Positions 1-5,553 of a stretch of 7,468 nucleotides of DNA are shown one piece after another. The DNA lies in NCBI GenBank assembly GCA_943325485.2, contig CALPPP020000056.1, forward strand, positions 1-7,468. The letters run 5' to 3'. Origin of the DNA: Rickettsia typhi. GTDB lineage: Bacteria > Pseudomonadota > Gammaproteobacteria > Burkholderiales > Burkholderiaceae_C. A program made the translations under genes and the position numbers. Each line of letters begins with the position of its first letter. Within the stretch, counting starts at the first letter, position 1. The notes below the pieces were generated by a model. It saw nothing but the letters and a program-made list of their open reading frames with translations. It was not told where the DNA came from and did not search any database.

Positions 1-915
1 CAAGCGCTGGATGCCGGTATCGCTTGCTTTAACGTCGAGAGCGAAGCCGAGTTGGATGTGCTAAGCGCAGTGGCGCTCTCATGCGGCAAAGTCGCGCCGG
101 TCAGCATCCGCGTCAATCCCAATGTGGACCCGCAAACCCACCCCTATATTTCCACTGGGCTCAAGGGCAATAAATTTGGCATCGCCCACGAAGACACTTT
201 GCGCGGCTATCTGCATGCCGCCTCTTTACCGGGCTTGAAGGTGGTGGGCATCGACTGCCACATTGGCTCACAAATCACCAGCGCAGGGCCGTACCTAGAC
301 GCCCTCGATAAGGTGCTGGACTTGGTAGAAGCCATCGAAGCCGCTGGTGTGCCCATCCCCCACCTCGACTTTGGCGGCGGTTTGGGCATCAATTACAACG
401 GCGACACACCGCCCGCCGCCGATGCGCTGTGGGCGCAACTGCTGGCCCGCTTGGACGCGCGTGGTTTTGGCAAGCGTCGCTTGATGATCGAACCTGGACG
501 CTCATTGGTGGGCAATGCCGGTGTGTGCCTGACCGAAGTGCTTTACCTGAAACCCGGCGAGCAAAAAAACTTTTGCATCATCGATGCCGCCATGAACGAC
601 TTGCCGCGTCCGGCCATGTACCAAGCGTTTCACCACATTGTCCCGCTGGCGCAACGCGGGGGTGAAGCCACGGTGTATGACGTGGTCGGCCCCGTGTGCG
701 AGAGCGGCGACTGGATTGGCCGCGACCGCTCACTGGCGGTGCAAGCCGGTGACCACTTGGCGGTGTTGTCCGCAGGGGCCTATTGCATGAGCATGGCCAG
801 CAACTACAACACCCGAGGCCGCGCGGCCGAGGTGTTGGTCGATGGTGATCAGGTGCACATCATCCGCGAGCGTGAAAACGCACAAGACCAAATGCGTGCA
901 GAGCGTTTGCTTTGA
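1..915 (+). CDS. lysA: Diaminopimelate decarboxylase, 5' end missing
   Basis: Decarboxylates meso-diaminopimelate to L-lysine in the cytoplasm, a PLP enzyme of fold type III. The frame is open from base 1 (Q-A-L-D-A-G-I-A-C-F-N-V-E-S-E), so the gene enters from the left. 304 residues are present; family members are about 410-430, so roughly 110 N-terminal residues, including the PLP-binding lysine, are outside. Visible family signatures, numbered from the first residue in the window: VNPNVDP and GLKGNKFGI (about 38-60), HIGSQI (His87), the phosphate-binding GGGLGINY (125-132), EPGRSLVGNAG (164-174), DAAMNDLPRP, the catalytic CESGD (Cys233), and GAYCMSMASNYN (259-270). The C-terminus looks complete. 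Its stop directly abuts the stop of the convergent antitoxin gene, with no terminator between. A TTG at 52 is internal, not a start. Confidence 0.97.
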   Translation, partial: QALDAGIACFNVESEAELDVLSAVALSCGKVAPVSIRVNPNVDPQTHPYISTGLKGNKFGIAHEDTLRGYLHAASLPGLKVVGIDCHIGSQITSAGPYLDALDKVLDLVEAIEAAGVPIPHLDFGGGLGINYNGDTPPAADALWAQLLARLDARGFGKRRLMIEPGRSLVGNAGVCLTEVLYLKPGEQKNFCIIDAAMNDLPRPAMYQAFHHIVPLAQRGGEATVYDVVGPVCESGDWIGRDRSLAVQAGDHLAVLSAGAYCMSMASNYNTRGRAAEVLVDGDQVHIIRERENAQDQMRAERLL

Positions 916-1161
916 TCAGCGCGGTAAATTTTTTGTTTGTCCGTCCACATAGGCGTCTAAAAGCCTACGAATCATGCGCTGGTATTGGGTTTGATGTTTA
1001 GTGGCTTCAAGCTTGAAAAAGTCCACGCTTTTCTTGCTTAGCGCCAAGGTTACCTTCACTCCGTCCTCACGAAAAGCCAAATTTTCGGGGGAAGGTAAAA
1101 AATCCACGATGGTTTTGACATCGCCCAAATCTTCATCGGTGTAACTGGTTTTTTTCTTCAT
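916..1161 (-). CDS. brnA: BrnA/CopG-like ribbon-helix-helix antitoxin
   Basis: 81 residues. The C-terminal half (about 35-75) has a ribbon-helix-helix pattern: a short strand (VKVTLAL), then helices through KSVDFFKLEATKH and YQRMIRRLLDAYVDG. This is the DNA-binding and dimerisation unit of BrnA/CopG-type antitoxins. The charged N-terminal part (1-33) would be the toxin-wrapping segment by analogy with the family. It lies directly downstream of a BrnT-like toxin gene and overlaps it by 29 bases, the toxin-first order typical of brnTA. AGGA sits 10 bases before the ATG. Inferred role: binds and neutralises the toxin and represses its own operon, perhaps at the repeats at 1439-1471. The family call from sequence alone is firm for the RHH fold and slightly less so for BrnA versus a generic CopG antitoxin. 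Confidence 0.82.
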   Translation of the reverse strand: MKKKTSYTDEDLGDVKTIVDFLPSPENLAFREDGVKVTLALSKKSVDFFKLEATKHQTQYQRMIRRLLDAYVDGQTKNLPR

Positions 1162-1423
1162 AAATCAATTTTCCTTTGCGCCAATAACCTGCACCAATGA
1201 TGCGTATCAGACCTTCTCGGTAAGTGAATCTGACGGTGAGAACCCCTTCATCTACCCAACCAAAACAATAAAACCTAGGCTCTGCATCACTGTGGCGCAT
1301 GTCCTGCGCCATCACGCGCCTGGGGTCTGCAAAGGCAAATTGAGCCAAAGCAAAAGCCACATGGTGCTTGCTTTGGTTAGCCAAATCCTTTGCGGCATCC
1401 CATTCAAATCTGGTTTTATCCAC
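1133..1423 (-). CDS. brnT: BrnT-family ribonuclease toxin
   Basis: 96 residues from a GTG start. BrnT proteins are small RelE-like ribonucleases that arrest growth when not held by BrnA. Family pattern seen: FEWDAAKDLAN at 6-16, KHHVAFALAQFAFADP at 19-34, HSDAEPRFYCFGW at 44-56, then RIIGAGYWRKGKLIYEE at 74-90. The last block replaces the more common SARxAT-type ending, suggesting a divergent subgroup. Start choice: the frame stays open to a GTG at 1498, but that start has no Shine-Dalgarno sequence and would encode the operator-like repeats as an odd YLFLYGYLYG stretch. The GTG at 1421-1423 has AGGA six bases upstream and begins just before FEWD, as is usual. The 3' end overlaps brnA by 29 bases. 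AT-richer than its neighbours, consistent with acquisition. Confidence 0.85.
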   Translation of the reverse strand: MDKTRFEWDAAKDLANQSKHHVAFALAQFAFADPRRVMAQDMRHSDAEPRFYCFGWVDEGVLTVRFTYREGLIRIIGAGYWRKGKLIYEEKNQLHR

Positions 1424-1438
1424 CTGTGATCCTATCAA

Positions 1439-1492
1439 ATGGCCATATAAATAGCCATATAAAAATAAATACTTGTGCAGCTTCAAAGAAGC
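1439..1492 (-). promoter_or_regulatory. Putative brnTA promoter/operator with tandem repeats
   Basis: AT-rich control region upstream of brnT. GCCATATAAA occurs at 1442-1451 and 1454-1463, a 12-base period, and an 8-base palindrome ATGGCCAT lies at 1439-1446. A second inverted repeat, GCTTC-AAA-GAAGC, is at 1480-1492. Read on the minus strand, TTGAAG (1486-1481) could be a -35 and TATATG (1461-1456) a -10, although the 19-base spacer is long. TTTATA at the ideal 17-base spacing matches less well. RHH antitoxins commonly bind repeated short sites about one helical turn apart, so these repeats are reasonable BrnA sites by inference. Confidence 0.45.
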
Positions 1493-1547
1493 CTTCACAC
1501 AAATTTAGGATCTACAAGAAATTTTTGATGAAGTGAGAAATGCTTTT

Positions 1548-2153
1548 TCAGCGAGTTGCGATCAAGGTGCGAATCCGCCAAGCCAACAGGAGTCCTAAAA
1601 CAGCCGCATAAACACCTACTTCAGCGAAGTCGTTTTTGCCTGCACGCATCCAGAAAAAATGCAACACGGCCAACACAGCCACGGCATAGACCAAGCGGTG
1701 CAAGATTTGCCACCGCCTCACTCCCAGATAGCGAATGGCCGCATTGAAGGAAGTCAAGGCCAAGGGCAACATGCAAACCAACCCGCCAAAACCCAACCAA
1801 ATAAAAGGCCGCTTCAGAATGTCTTGCCAAATATCATCCAATGCAAAACCTTGGTCAAACCAAGCGTAGCAAAGCATATGCAGGCAAGCGTATACAAAGG
1901 TAGTGACACCTAAGCTGCGACGAAAACGCAGAAGTGCAGGCGTTGCAGTAAGTTCACGCAAAGGCGTGATGGCCAGCACCATGCACAGACCGCGCAAAGT
2001 CCAATCGCCTGTGCTGCGTGTCAAGGCCTCGGCGGGGTTGGCGCCTAAAAGATCATTGAATGCAGCGTAAATCAGCCAAACAGCAGGCAGTGTGAGCACA
2101 AACCACACAAAGGGTTTGGCCCAGGGCGACAAAAGCGGTGTGCGCCAGTTCAT
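1548..2153 (-). CDS. msrQ: MsrQ, heme-containing membrane subunit of the MsrPQ system
   Basis: Inner-membrane b-heme protein (ferric reductase-like domain, formerly YedZ) that passes electrons from the quinone pool or cytoplasmic flavin to periplasmic MsrP. 201 residues, normal length, with about six hydrophobic segments (roughly 14-31, 52-64, 82-98, 116-134, 152-168, 178-194). Signatures: GANPAEALTRSTG (37-49), ITPLRE, RRSLGVTTFVYACLH (78-92), ILKRPFIWLGFGG, LPLALTS, RRWQILHRLVYAVAVLAVLHFFW. Likely heme-ligand histidines are His92, His152 and His165. The ATG has no convincing Shine-Dalgarno but begins 17 bases after the msrP stop, so translation is probably linked to msrP. About 50 bases separate its stop from the 5' limit of the brnT frame; no terminator is evident there. 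Confidence 0.95.
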   Translation of the reverse strand: MNWRTPLLSPWAKPFVWFVLTLPAVWLIYAAFNDLLGANPAEALTRSTGDWTLRGLCMVLAITPLRELTATPALLRFRRSLGVTTFVYACLHMLCYAWFDQGFALDDIWQDILKRPFIWLGFGGLVCMLPLALTSFNAAIRYLGVRRWQILHRLVYAVAVLAVLHFFWMRAGKNDFAEVGVYAAVLGLLLAWRIRTLIATR

Positions 2154-2170
2154 GCGAAAAGCAGCTTGCG

Positions 2171-3169
2171 TCAGAAATTTTTGCTCAAGTCCATGCCGCT
2201 GTACAAAGACGCCACCTGCGCTTCATAGCCGTTGAACATCAAGGTTTTGCGCTTTTTGTTGAACAGCCCATCTTCGCCAATGCGACGCTCGGTCGCTTGG
2301 CTCCAGCGGGGGTGGTCCACATTCGGGTTCACATTGGAATAAAAGCCATATTCATTGGCAGCGGCTTTGTTCCAAGCGGTAGCGGGCTGTTTCTCGGTGA
2401 AGCGAATCTTCACAATGCTTTTGGCGTTTTTAAAACCATATTTCCAAGGCACATTCAAACGAATGGGTGCGCCATTTTGATTGGGCAGTATTTCGCCATA
2501 CATGCCAAAGGTCAGCAGGGTTAAGGGGTGCATGGCTTCGTCCATGCGCAGGCCCTCGGTGTAAGGCCAGTCCAGCACACGCGAGCCGACATTGGGCATG
2601 GTCTTGGGGTCGGCCAAGGTCACAAACTCGATGAATTTGGCACTGCCCAAGGGATCTGCATGTTTGATAAGGGTGGACAAAGAAAAACCAATCCACGGAA
2701 TGACCATGGACCATCCCTCTACACAACGCATACGGTAGATACGTTCTTCCATCGCGCCTAACTTCATCACCTCTTCCAATCCCAAACGCATGGGTTTTTT
2801 CACCAAACCCTCAATCTCTAAGGTCCAAGGCTTGGTCTTCATCGTGTGGGCATTGCGCGCAGGTTCAGACTTGTCGGTGCCGAATTCGTAGAAGTTGTTG
2901 TAGGTGCTGGCGTAGGTGTAGGCGGTGGGCACATCGGTGGCCAAGCTGCCTTCCAAGGGCGAGCGCTTGTTGGCTAAGGCGGGTAGTTTGCCAGGCGCCA
3001 CGGTGGGGGCAGGCGTGGCTTGCGCCCATGCGGCAGACAGTCCGCTCCCCAGTACACCCGCGGCCACGCTGTGCGCAATGAGTTGGCGGCGATTCAAATA
3101 GGCAGACGCAGGGGTGATAGCGCTTGGCAGATCAACAGATGCAGCGGGCGGGGAAACTCGAATCAACAT
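2171..3169 (-). CDS. msrP: MsrP, periplasmic molybdopterin methionine sulfoxide reductase
   Basis: Catalytic subunit (formerly YedY) that reduces methionine sulfoxides in oxidised envelope proteins using a molybdopterin cofactor. 332 residues from the chosen start. Twin-arginine signal: [14 protein letters not shown] with Arg27-Arg28, hydrophobic stretch, then AWAQA with likely cleavage after residue 51. The molybdenum-ligating cysteine is in [15 protein letters not shown] (Cys149). Further signatures: [59 protein letters not shown], and the C-terminal [14 protein letters not shown]. Start: ATG at 3169 has GGAG eight bases upstream and gives the usual MLIR-type start. Extending to 3202 would translate the 3' arm and T-run of a terminator hairpin. 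msrQ follows 17 bases downstream. The leader contains the terminator at 3185-3212, an unusual placement. Confidence 0.96.
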   Translation of the reverse strand: MLIRVSPPAASVDLPSAITPASAYLNRRQLIAHSVAAGVLGSGLSAAWAQATPAPTVAPGKLPALANKRSPLEGSLATDVPTAYTYASTYNNFYEFGTDKSEPARNAHTMKTKPWTLEIEGLVKKPMRLGLEEVMKLGAMEERIYRMRCVEGWSMVIPWIGFSLSTLIKHADPLGSAKFIEFVTLADPKTMPNVGSRVLDWPYTEGLRMDEAMHPLTLLTFGMYGEILPNQNGAPIRLNVPWKYGFKNAKSIVKIRFTEKQPATAWNKAAANEYGFYSNVNPNVDHPRWSQATERRIGEDGLFNKKRKTLMFNGYEAQVASLYSGMDLSKNF

Positions 3170-3184
3170 TGGCTTAACTCCATG

Positions 3185-3212
3185 AAAAAAGGCTGACATC
3201 ACGTCAGCCTTT
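3185..3212 (-). terminator. Intrinsic terminator after cytochrome c4, within the msrP leader
   Basis: On the plus strand AAAGGCTGAC (3188-3197) and GTCAGCCTTT (3203-3212) form a perfect 10-base inverted repeat around a 5-base loop. On the minus strand the hairpin ends in a run of six T (3190-3185), the classic rho-independent form, 24 bases after the cytochrome c4 stop. The msrP Shine-Dalgarno GGAG (3181-3178) begins four bases further on. It should end cytochrome c4 transcripts, and any msrP transcript starting upstream must pass through it. Confidence 0.85.
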
Positions 3213-3225
3213 GCGCTTTGTGTGC

Positions 3226-3242
3226 AAACTAAAGTTTAGTTT
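3226..3242. repeat. 17-base AT-rich palindrome over the cytochrome c4 stop
   Basis: AAACTAAA (3226-3233) and TTTAGTTT (3235-3242) are perfect reverse complements around a single central G at 3234. The right arm contains the cytochrome c4 stop codon. The symmetric form with a one-base centre resembles a dimeric-regulator site more than an RNA hairpin. It overlaps a weak promoter candidate (3238-3265), but no regulator can be named. Confidence 0.35.
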
Positions 3243-3865
3243 AAACCGGCGATGTAATCTGCCAAGGCTTTGATTTCCTTGTCATTGAGTTTGGCCGCCA
3301 CTTGGCCCATTTGCAGGCTGTTCAATCGAACGCCATCACGGAATTGGGTCAGTTGCGAGGTGGTGTACTCGGCGTGCTGTCCAGCCAAACGGGGGTATTG
3401 CGAGGGAATGCCAGCACCTGTGGGGCTGTGGCAACCGGCGCAAGCAGGAATTTGGCGATCGGCGATGCCACCGCGGTAGATTTTTTCACCCAAGGTGGCG
3501 AGATCTTTGTCTTTGGCGAAACCCGGCTTGGCGGTTTTGCTGGCAAGAAAAGCGCCAATGTTGCGTGCGTCTTCTTCGCTCAACGCGGCAGCCATGCCAC
3601 TCATGATGGCGTTGGCGCGCTTGCCAGACTTGTATTCAACCAATTGCTTGGCAATGTATTCAGGGTGTTGCTGGGCCAGTTTGGGGTAGATGGGTGCACC
3701 GGAATTGCCATCAGCACCATGGCAAGAGGTACAGACTGCCCCATACAAAGCGCCGCCCTTGGCAGCGTCAGCTTTGGCGGGAGCAGCGGGAGGGTCGTTG
3801 GCAAGCACTAGGCTGCAAACAAGCAAAGCACTGGTAGCAATCAGCAATCGGGCTAAAAAATTCAT
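3236..3865 (-). CDS. Diheme cytochrome c4
   Basis: Periplasmic (possibly membrane-tethered) electron carrier between the quinol-oxidising complexes and terminal oxidases. 209 residues, typical for c4. An N-terminal signal peptide (about 1-22, MNFLARLLIATSALLVCSLVLA) precedes a short Pro/Ala linker. Two cytochrome c domains follow: CTSCH at 45-49 with axial Met near 88 or 91, and CAGCH at 142-146 with axial Met186. The repeated YPKLAQQHPEYIAKQL and YPRLAGQHAEYTTSQL blocks show the internal duplication of the family. It is divergent from engB, followed by its own terminator, and so probably a single-gene transcript. In several related genomes, as I recall, resB and a ccsA-like gene lie between this gene and msrP; here they are absent. 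Confidence 0.95.
   Translation of the reverse strand: MNFLARLLIATSALLVCSLVLANDPPAAPAKADAAKGGALYGAVCTSCHGADGNSGAPIYPKLAQQHPEYIAKQLVEYKSGKRANAIMSGMAAALSEEDARNIGAFLASKTAKPGFAKDKDLATLGEKIYRGGIADRQIPACAGCHSPTGAGIPSQYPRLAGQHAEYTTSQLTQFRDGVRLNSLQMGQVAAKLNDKEIKALADYIAGLN
3238..3265 (-). promoter_or_regulatory. Weak candidate promoter for msrPQ inside the cytochrome c4 3' end
   Basis: On the minus strand TTGGCA (3265-3260, 5 of 6 to the -35 consensus), a 16-base spacer, then TAAACT (3243-3238, 4 of 6 to the -10). A start about seven bases downstream, near 3231, would yield an msrP leader of about 60 bases containing the terminator hairpin. It is the best match seen between the cytochrome c4 stop and msrP, but it lies in coding sequence and may be chance. 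Confidence 0.3.
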
Positions 3866-3877
3866 GGCTTCTATGGG

Positions 3878-3905
3878 TTATCAATTCTGCTGGTGATTCT
3901 ACAAT
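3878..3905 (+). promoter_or_regulatory. Candidate promoter for engB
   Basis: TTATCA at 3878-3883 (4 of 6 to -35), a 16-base spacer, and TACAAT at 3900-3905 (5 of 6 to -10) in the 81-base gap between the cytochrome c4 start and the preferred engB start. Transcription would begin near 3912, giving a leader of about 35 bases before the TTG at 3947. The complement of 3896-3901 reads TAGAAT, so a cytochrome c4 promoter may share this spot on the other strand, but no good -35 was seen for it. Confidence 0.5.
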
Positions 3906-3946
3906 GCAGCCCTGTCCGCCTCTTTGGGCGTTCTGGAAGAAACCCT

Positions 3947-4648
3947 TTGGCCTCAAGCTCACCCCCGCTGAACGACGCACAGGCGCAGCGCATCAAACAG
4001 GCCGTGGGCTGGTTGCATACTGCTCGCTTTTTGACCACCGCTGCACAGTTGCATCACCTACCCGCCTACGAACAACCTGAAATTGCGTTTGTTGGACGCT
4101 CTAACGCGGGCAAATCCACCTGCATCAATGTGCTGACCCAGCAACGGCAATTGGCCTATGCCTCCAAAACGCCTGGCCGCACCCAGCACATCAACCTGTT
4201 TGCACTGGGTCGGCAGAACCTGACCGACGCGGTGCTGGCCGACTTGCCAGGCTATGGCTATGCCGCTGTTCCCAAGGCTGACAAAGTGCGTTGGCAGCGC
4301 GTCATGGCCAACTATTTGATGACACGGGACAACTTGAAAGGCGTGGTGTTGCTGTGCGACCCCCGCCTGGGTTTGACTGAACTCGATGAAATTTTGTTGG
4401 AAGTCATTCGCCCCAAGGTGGAAGAGGGCTTGAAGTTTTTGATGCTGCTCACCAAGGCCGACAAACTCAACCGCAGCGAAGGCCAAAAAGCTTTGTCGAT
4501 TGCCAAGCTGCAATCCGGTGGTGGCCAAGCGCATTTGTTTTCATCACTGAAAAAACAAGGCGTTGAAGCAGTGAGCATGGAACTGTATGGCTGGACCCAC
4601 CCTAGCCCTGCACCTGAATCCACACCAGCGCCCACATCCGTCTTATGA
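3947..4648 (+). CDS. engB: YihA/EngB ribosome-biogenesis GTPase
   Basis: TRAFAC-class GTPase (EngB/YsxC/YihA) that assists assembly of the large ribosomal subunit; essential in many bacteria. 233 residues from the TTG start. G1 GRSNAGKST at 50-58, G2 TPGRTQHIN at 75-83, G3 DLPGYGY at 99-105, G4 LTKADKLN at 168-175, G5-like SSLKKQGV at 199-206. The C-terminal tail (about 216-233) is Pro/Ala/Ser-rich and probably disordered. Start choice: the frame extends to a GTG at 3893, but that codon lies upstream of the likely -10 (3900-3905) and lacks a Shine-Dalgarno. The TTG at 3947 has GGAAGA six bases upstream and gives MASSSPPLNDAQAQRI, in line with related proteins as I recall them. The stop overlaps the hydrolase start as ATGA. 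Confidence 0.95.
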   Translation: MASSSPPLNDAQAQRIKQAVGWLHTARFLTTAAQLHHLPAYEQPEIAFVGRSNAGKSTCINVLTQQRQLAYASKTPGRTQHINLFALGRQNLTDAVLADLPGYGYAAVPKADKVRWQRVMANYLMTRDNLKGVVLLCDPRLGLTELDEILLEVIRPKVEEGLKFLMLLTKADKLNRSEGQKALSIAKLQSGGGQAHLFSSLKKQGVEAVSMELYGWTHPSPAPESTPAPTSVL

Positions 4649-5553
4649 AAAAGCAACTGGTGAGCCTGTCCAACGGCATCACTTTGGACTGCCGCATGGC
4701 CGGCGTGCAAGGCCGCCCGATGATGCTGTTTTTGCATGGCTTTCCTGAAGCTGCGTTTGTGTGGGATGAGATGCTGGGTTTTTTCTCTGCGTCCGAGCAT
4801 GGCGGCTATTTCTGTGTCGCCCCCAATCTACGCGGTTACGCAGGCTCCAGTGCCCCCGCCGATGTGTCGGCCTACCGCGCCAAACATTTGGTGCAAGACC
4901 TGGTGGCATTGAAGGACCTGTTGTCTCCACATCAACCCTTGGCTTGTTTGGTCGCCCATGACTGGGGCGGCGCAGTGGCTTGGAACATGGCCAACCAGTT
5001 CCCCGAGGCCATGGCCAAGCTCGCCATCATCAACTCACCGCACCCAGGCACTTTTTTGCGTGAGTTGCAGTCCAGCCCCGAGCAACAAGCCGCCAGCGCC
5101 TATATGAATTTTCTGATTCGACCGGACGCAGAAAGTTTGCTGGCTGAGGACGACTACCGCCGTTTATGGGCTTTCTTCACCAACATGGGCGCTATCGATG
5201 GCCCCTATGCGTGGCTGACCGACAGCGTCAAAGCGCAGTACCGCGAGGTCTGGTCGCAAGGTTTAACGGGGGCACTCAACTACTACCGCGCTTCTCCACT
5301 GCGACCACCTAGAGACAACGACTCCGCTGCAGCAGCTATCACCTTGCCCAAGTCCATGTTGGATATTTTGCTGCCCACCTTGGTGCTGTGGGGCATGCAA
5401 GACATCGCTTTGCCGCCCGGTTTGATCGATGGCTTGGAAGACTACATCCCCGATTTAACTTTGCAACGTGTGGCTGACGGCAGCCATTGGCTGGTGCATG
5501 AGCAGCCTGCCATGGTGGCTCAAAAGCTATTGGCTTTTTTACAAAAAACCTAA
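4645..5553 (+). CDS. Alpha/beta hydrolase, epoxide hydrolase / haloacetate dehalogenase-like
   Basis: 302-residue cytoplasmic alpha/beta hydrolase without signal peptide. Oxyanion motif HGFPE at 31-35, nucleophile elbow VAHDWGGAVAW with Asp106, acid Asp253 in LWGMQDIAL, and His281 in DGSHWLVHEQP: a complete Asp-Asp-His triad. An aspartate nucleophile points to epoxide hydrolases and fluoroacetate/haloacetate dehalogenases rather than to serine esterases. Cap-domain tyrosines that could activate an epoxide are present (Tyr153; Tyr213/Tyr214 in ALNYYRA), favouring epoxide hydrolase, but the substrate cannot be told. The start codon overlaps the engB stop (ATGA) and has no Shine-Dalgarno, so it is probably translationally coupled to engB. 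The stop overlaps the convergent acyltransferase stop by four bases. Confidence 0.9.
   Translation: MKKQLVSLSNGITLDCRMAGVQGRPMMLFLHGFPEAAFVWDEMLGFFSASEHGGYFCVAPNLRGYAGSSAPADVSAYRAKHLVQDLVALKDLLSPHQPLACLVAHDWGGAVAWNMANQFPEAMAKLAIINSPHPGTFLRELQSSPEQQAASAYMNFLIRPDAESLLAEDDYRRLWAFFTNMGAIDGPYAWLTDSVKAQYREVWSQGLTGALNYYRASPLRPPRDNDSAAAAITLPKSMLDILLPTLVLWGMQDIALPPGLIDGLEDYIPDLTLQRVADGSHWLVHEQPAMVAQKLLAFLQKT

Noticed and set aside
916..1547. Insertion sequence or integrated element carrying brnTA
   Set aside because: No transposase or integrase frame, no terminal inverted repeats and no convincing direct repeats at the borders were found.
1499..1547. Terminator for msrQ
   Set aside because: The short A/T-rich gap holds no stem of useful length followed by a T-run on the minus strand.
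3170..3202. Longer MsrP N-terminus starting at GTG 3202
   Set aside because: The start lies in the loop of the terminator hairpin and the first codons are its stem and T-run; ATG 3169 has GGAG at a proper distance.
3302..3811. 169-codon plus-strand open frame over cytochrome c4
   Set aside because: Antisense shadow of a gene with two intact CxxCH motifs; no family resemblance and no promoter or ribosome site of its own.
4058..4534. 158-codon minus-strand open frame over engB, and the overlapping 162-codon frame at 4312-4800
   Set aside because: Both are complementary to EngB with all GTPase motifs intact; residue composition is that of a shadow frame.
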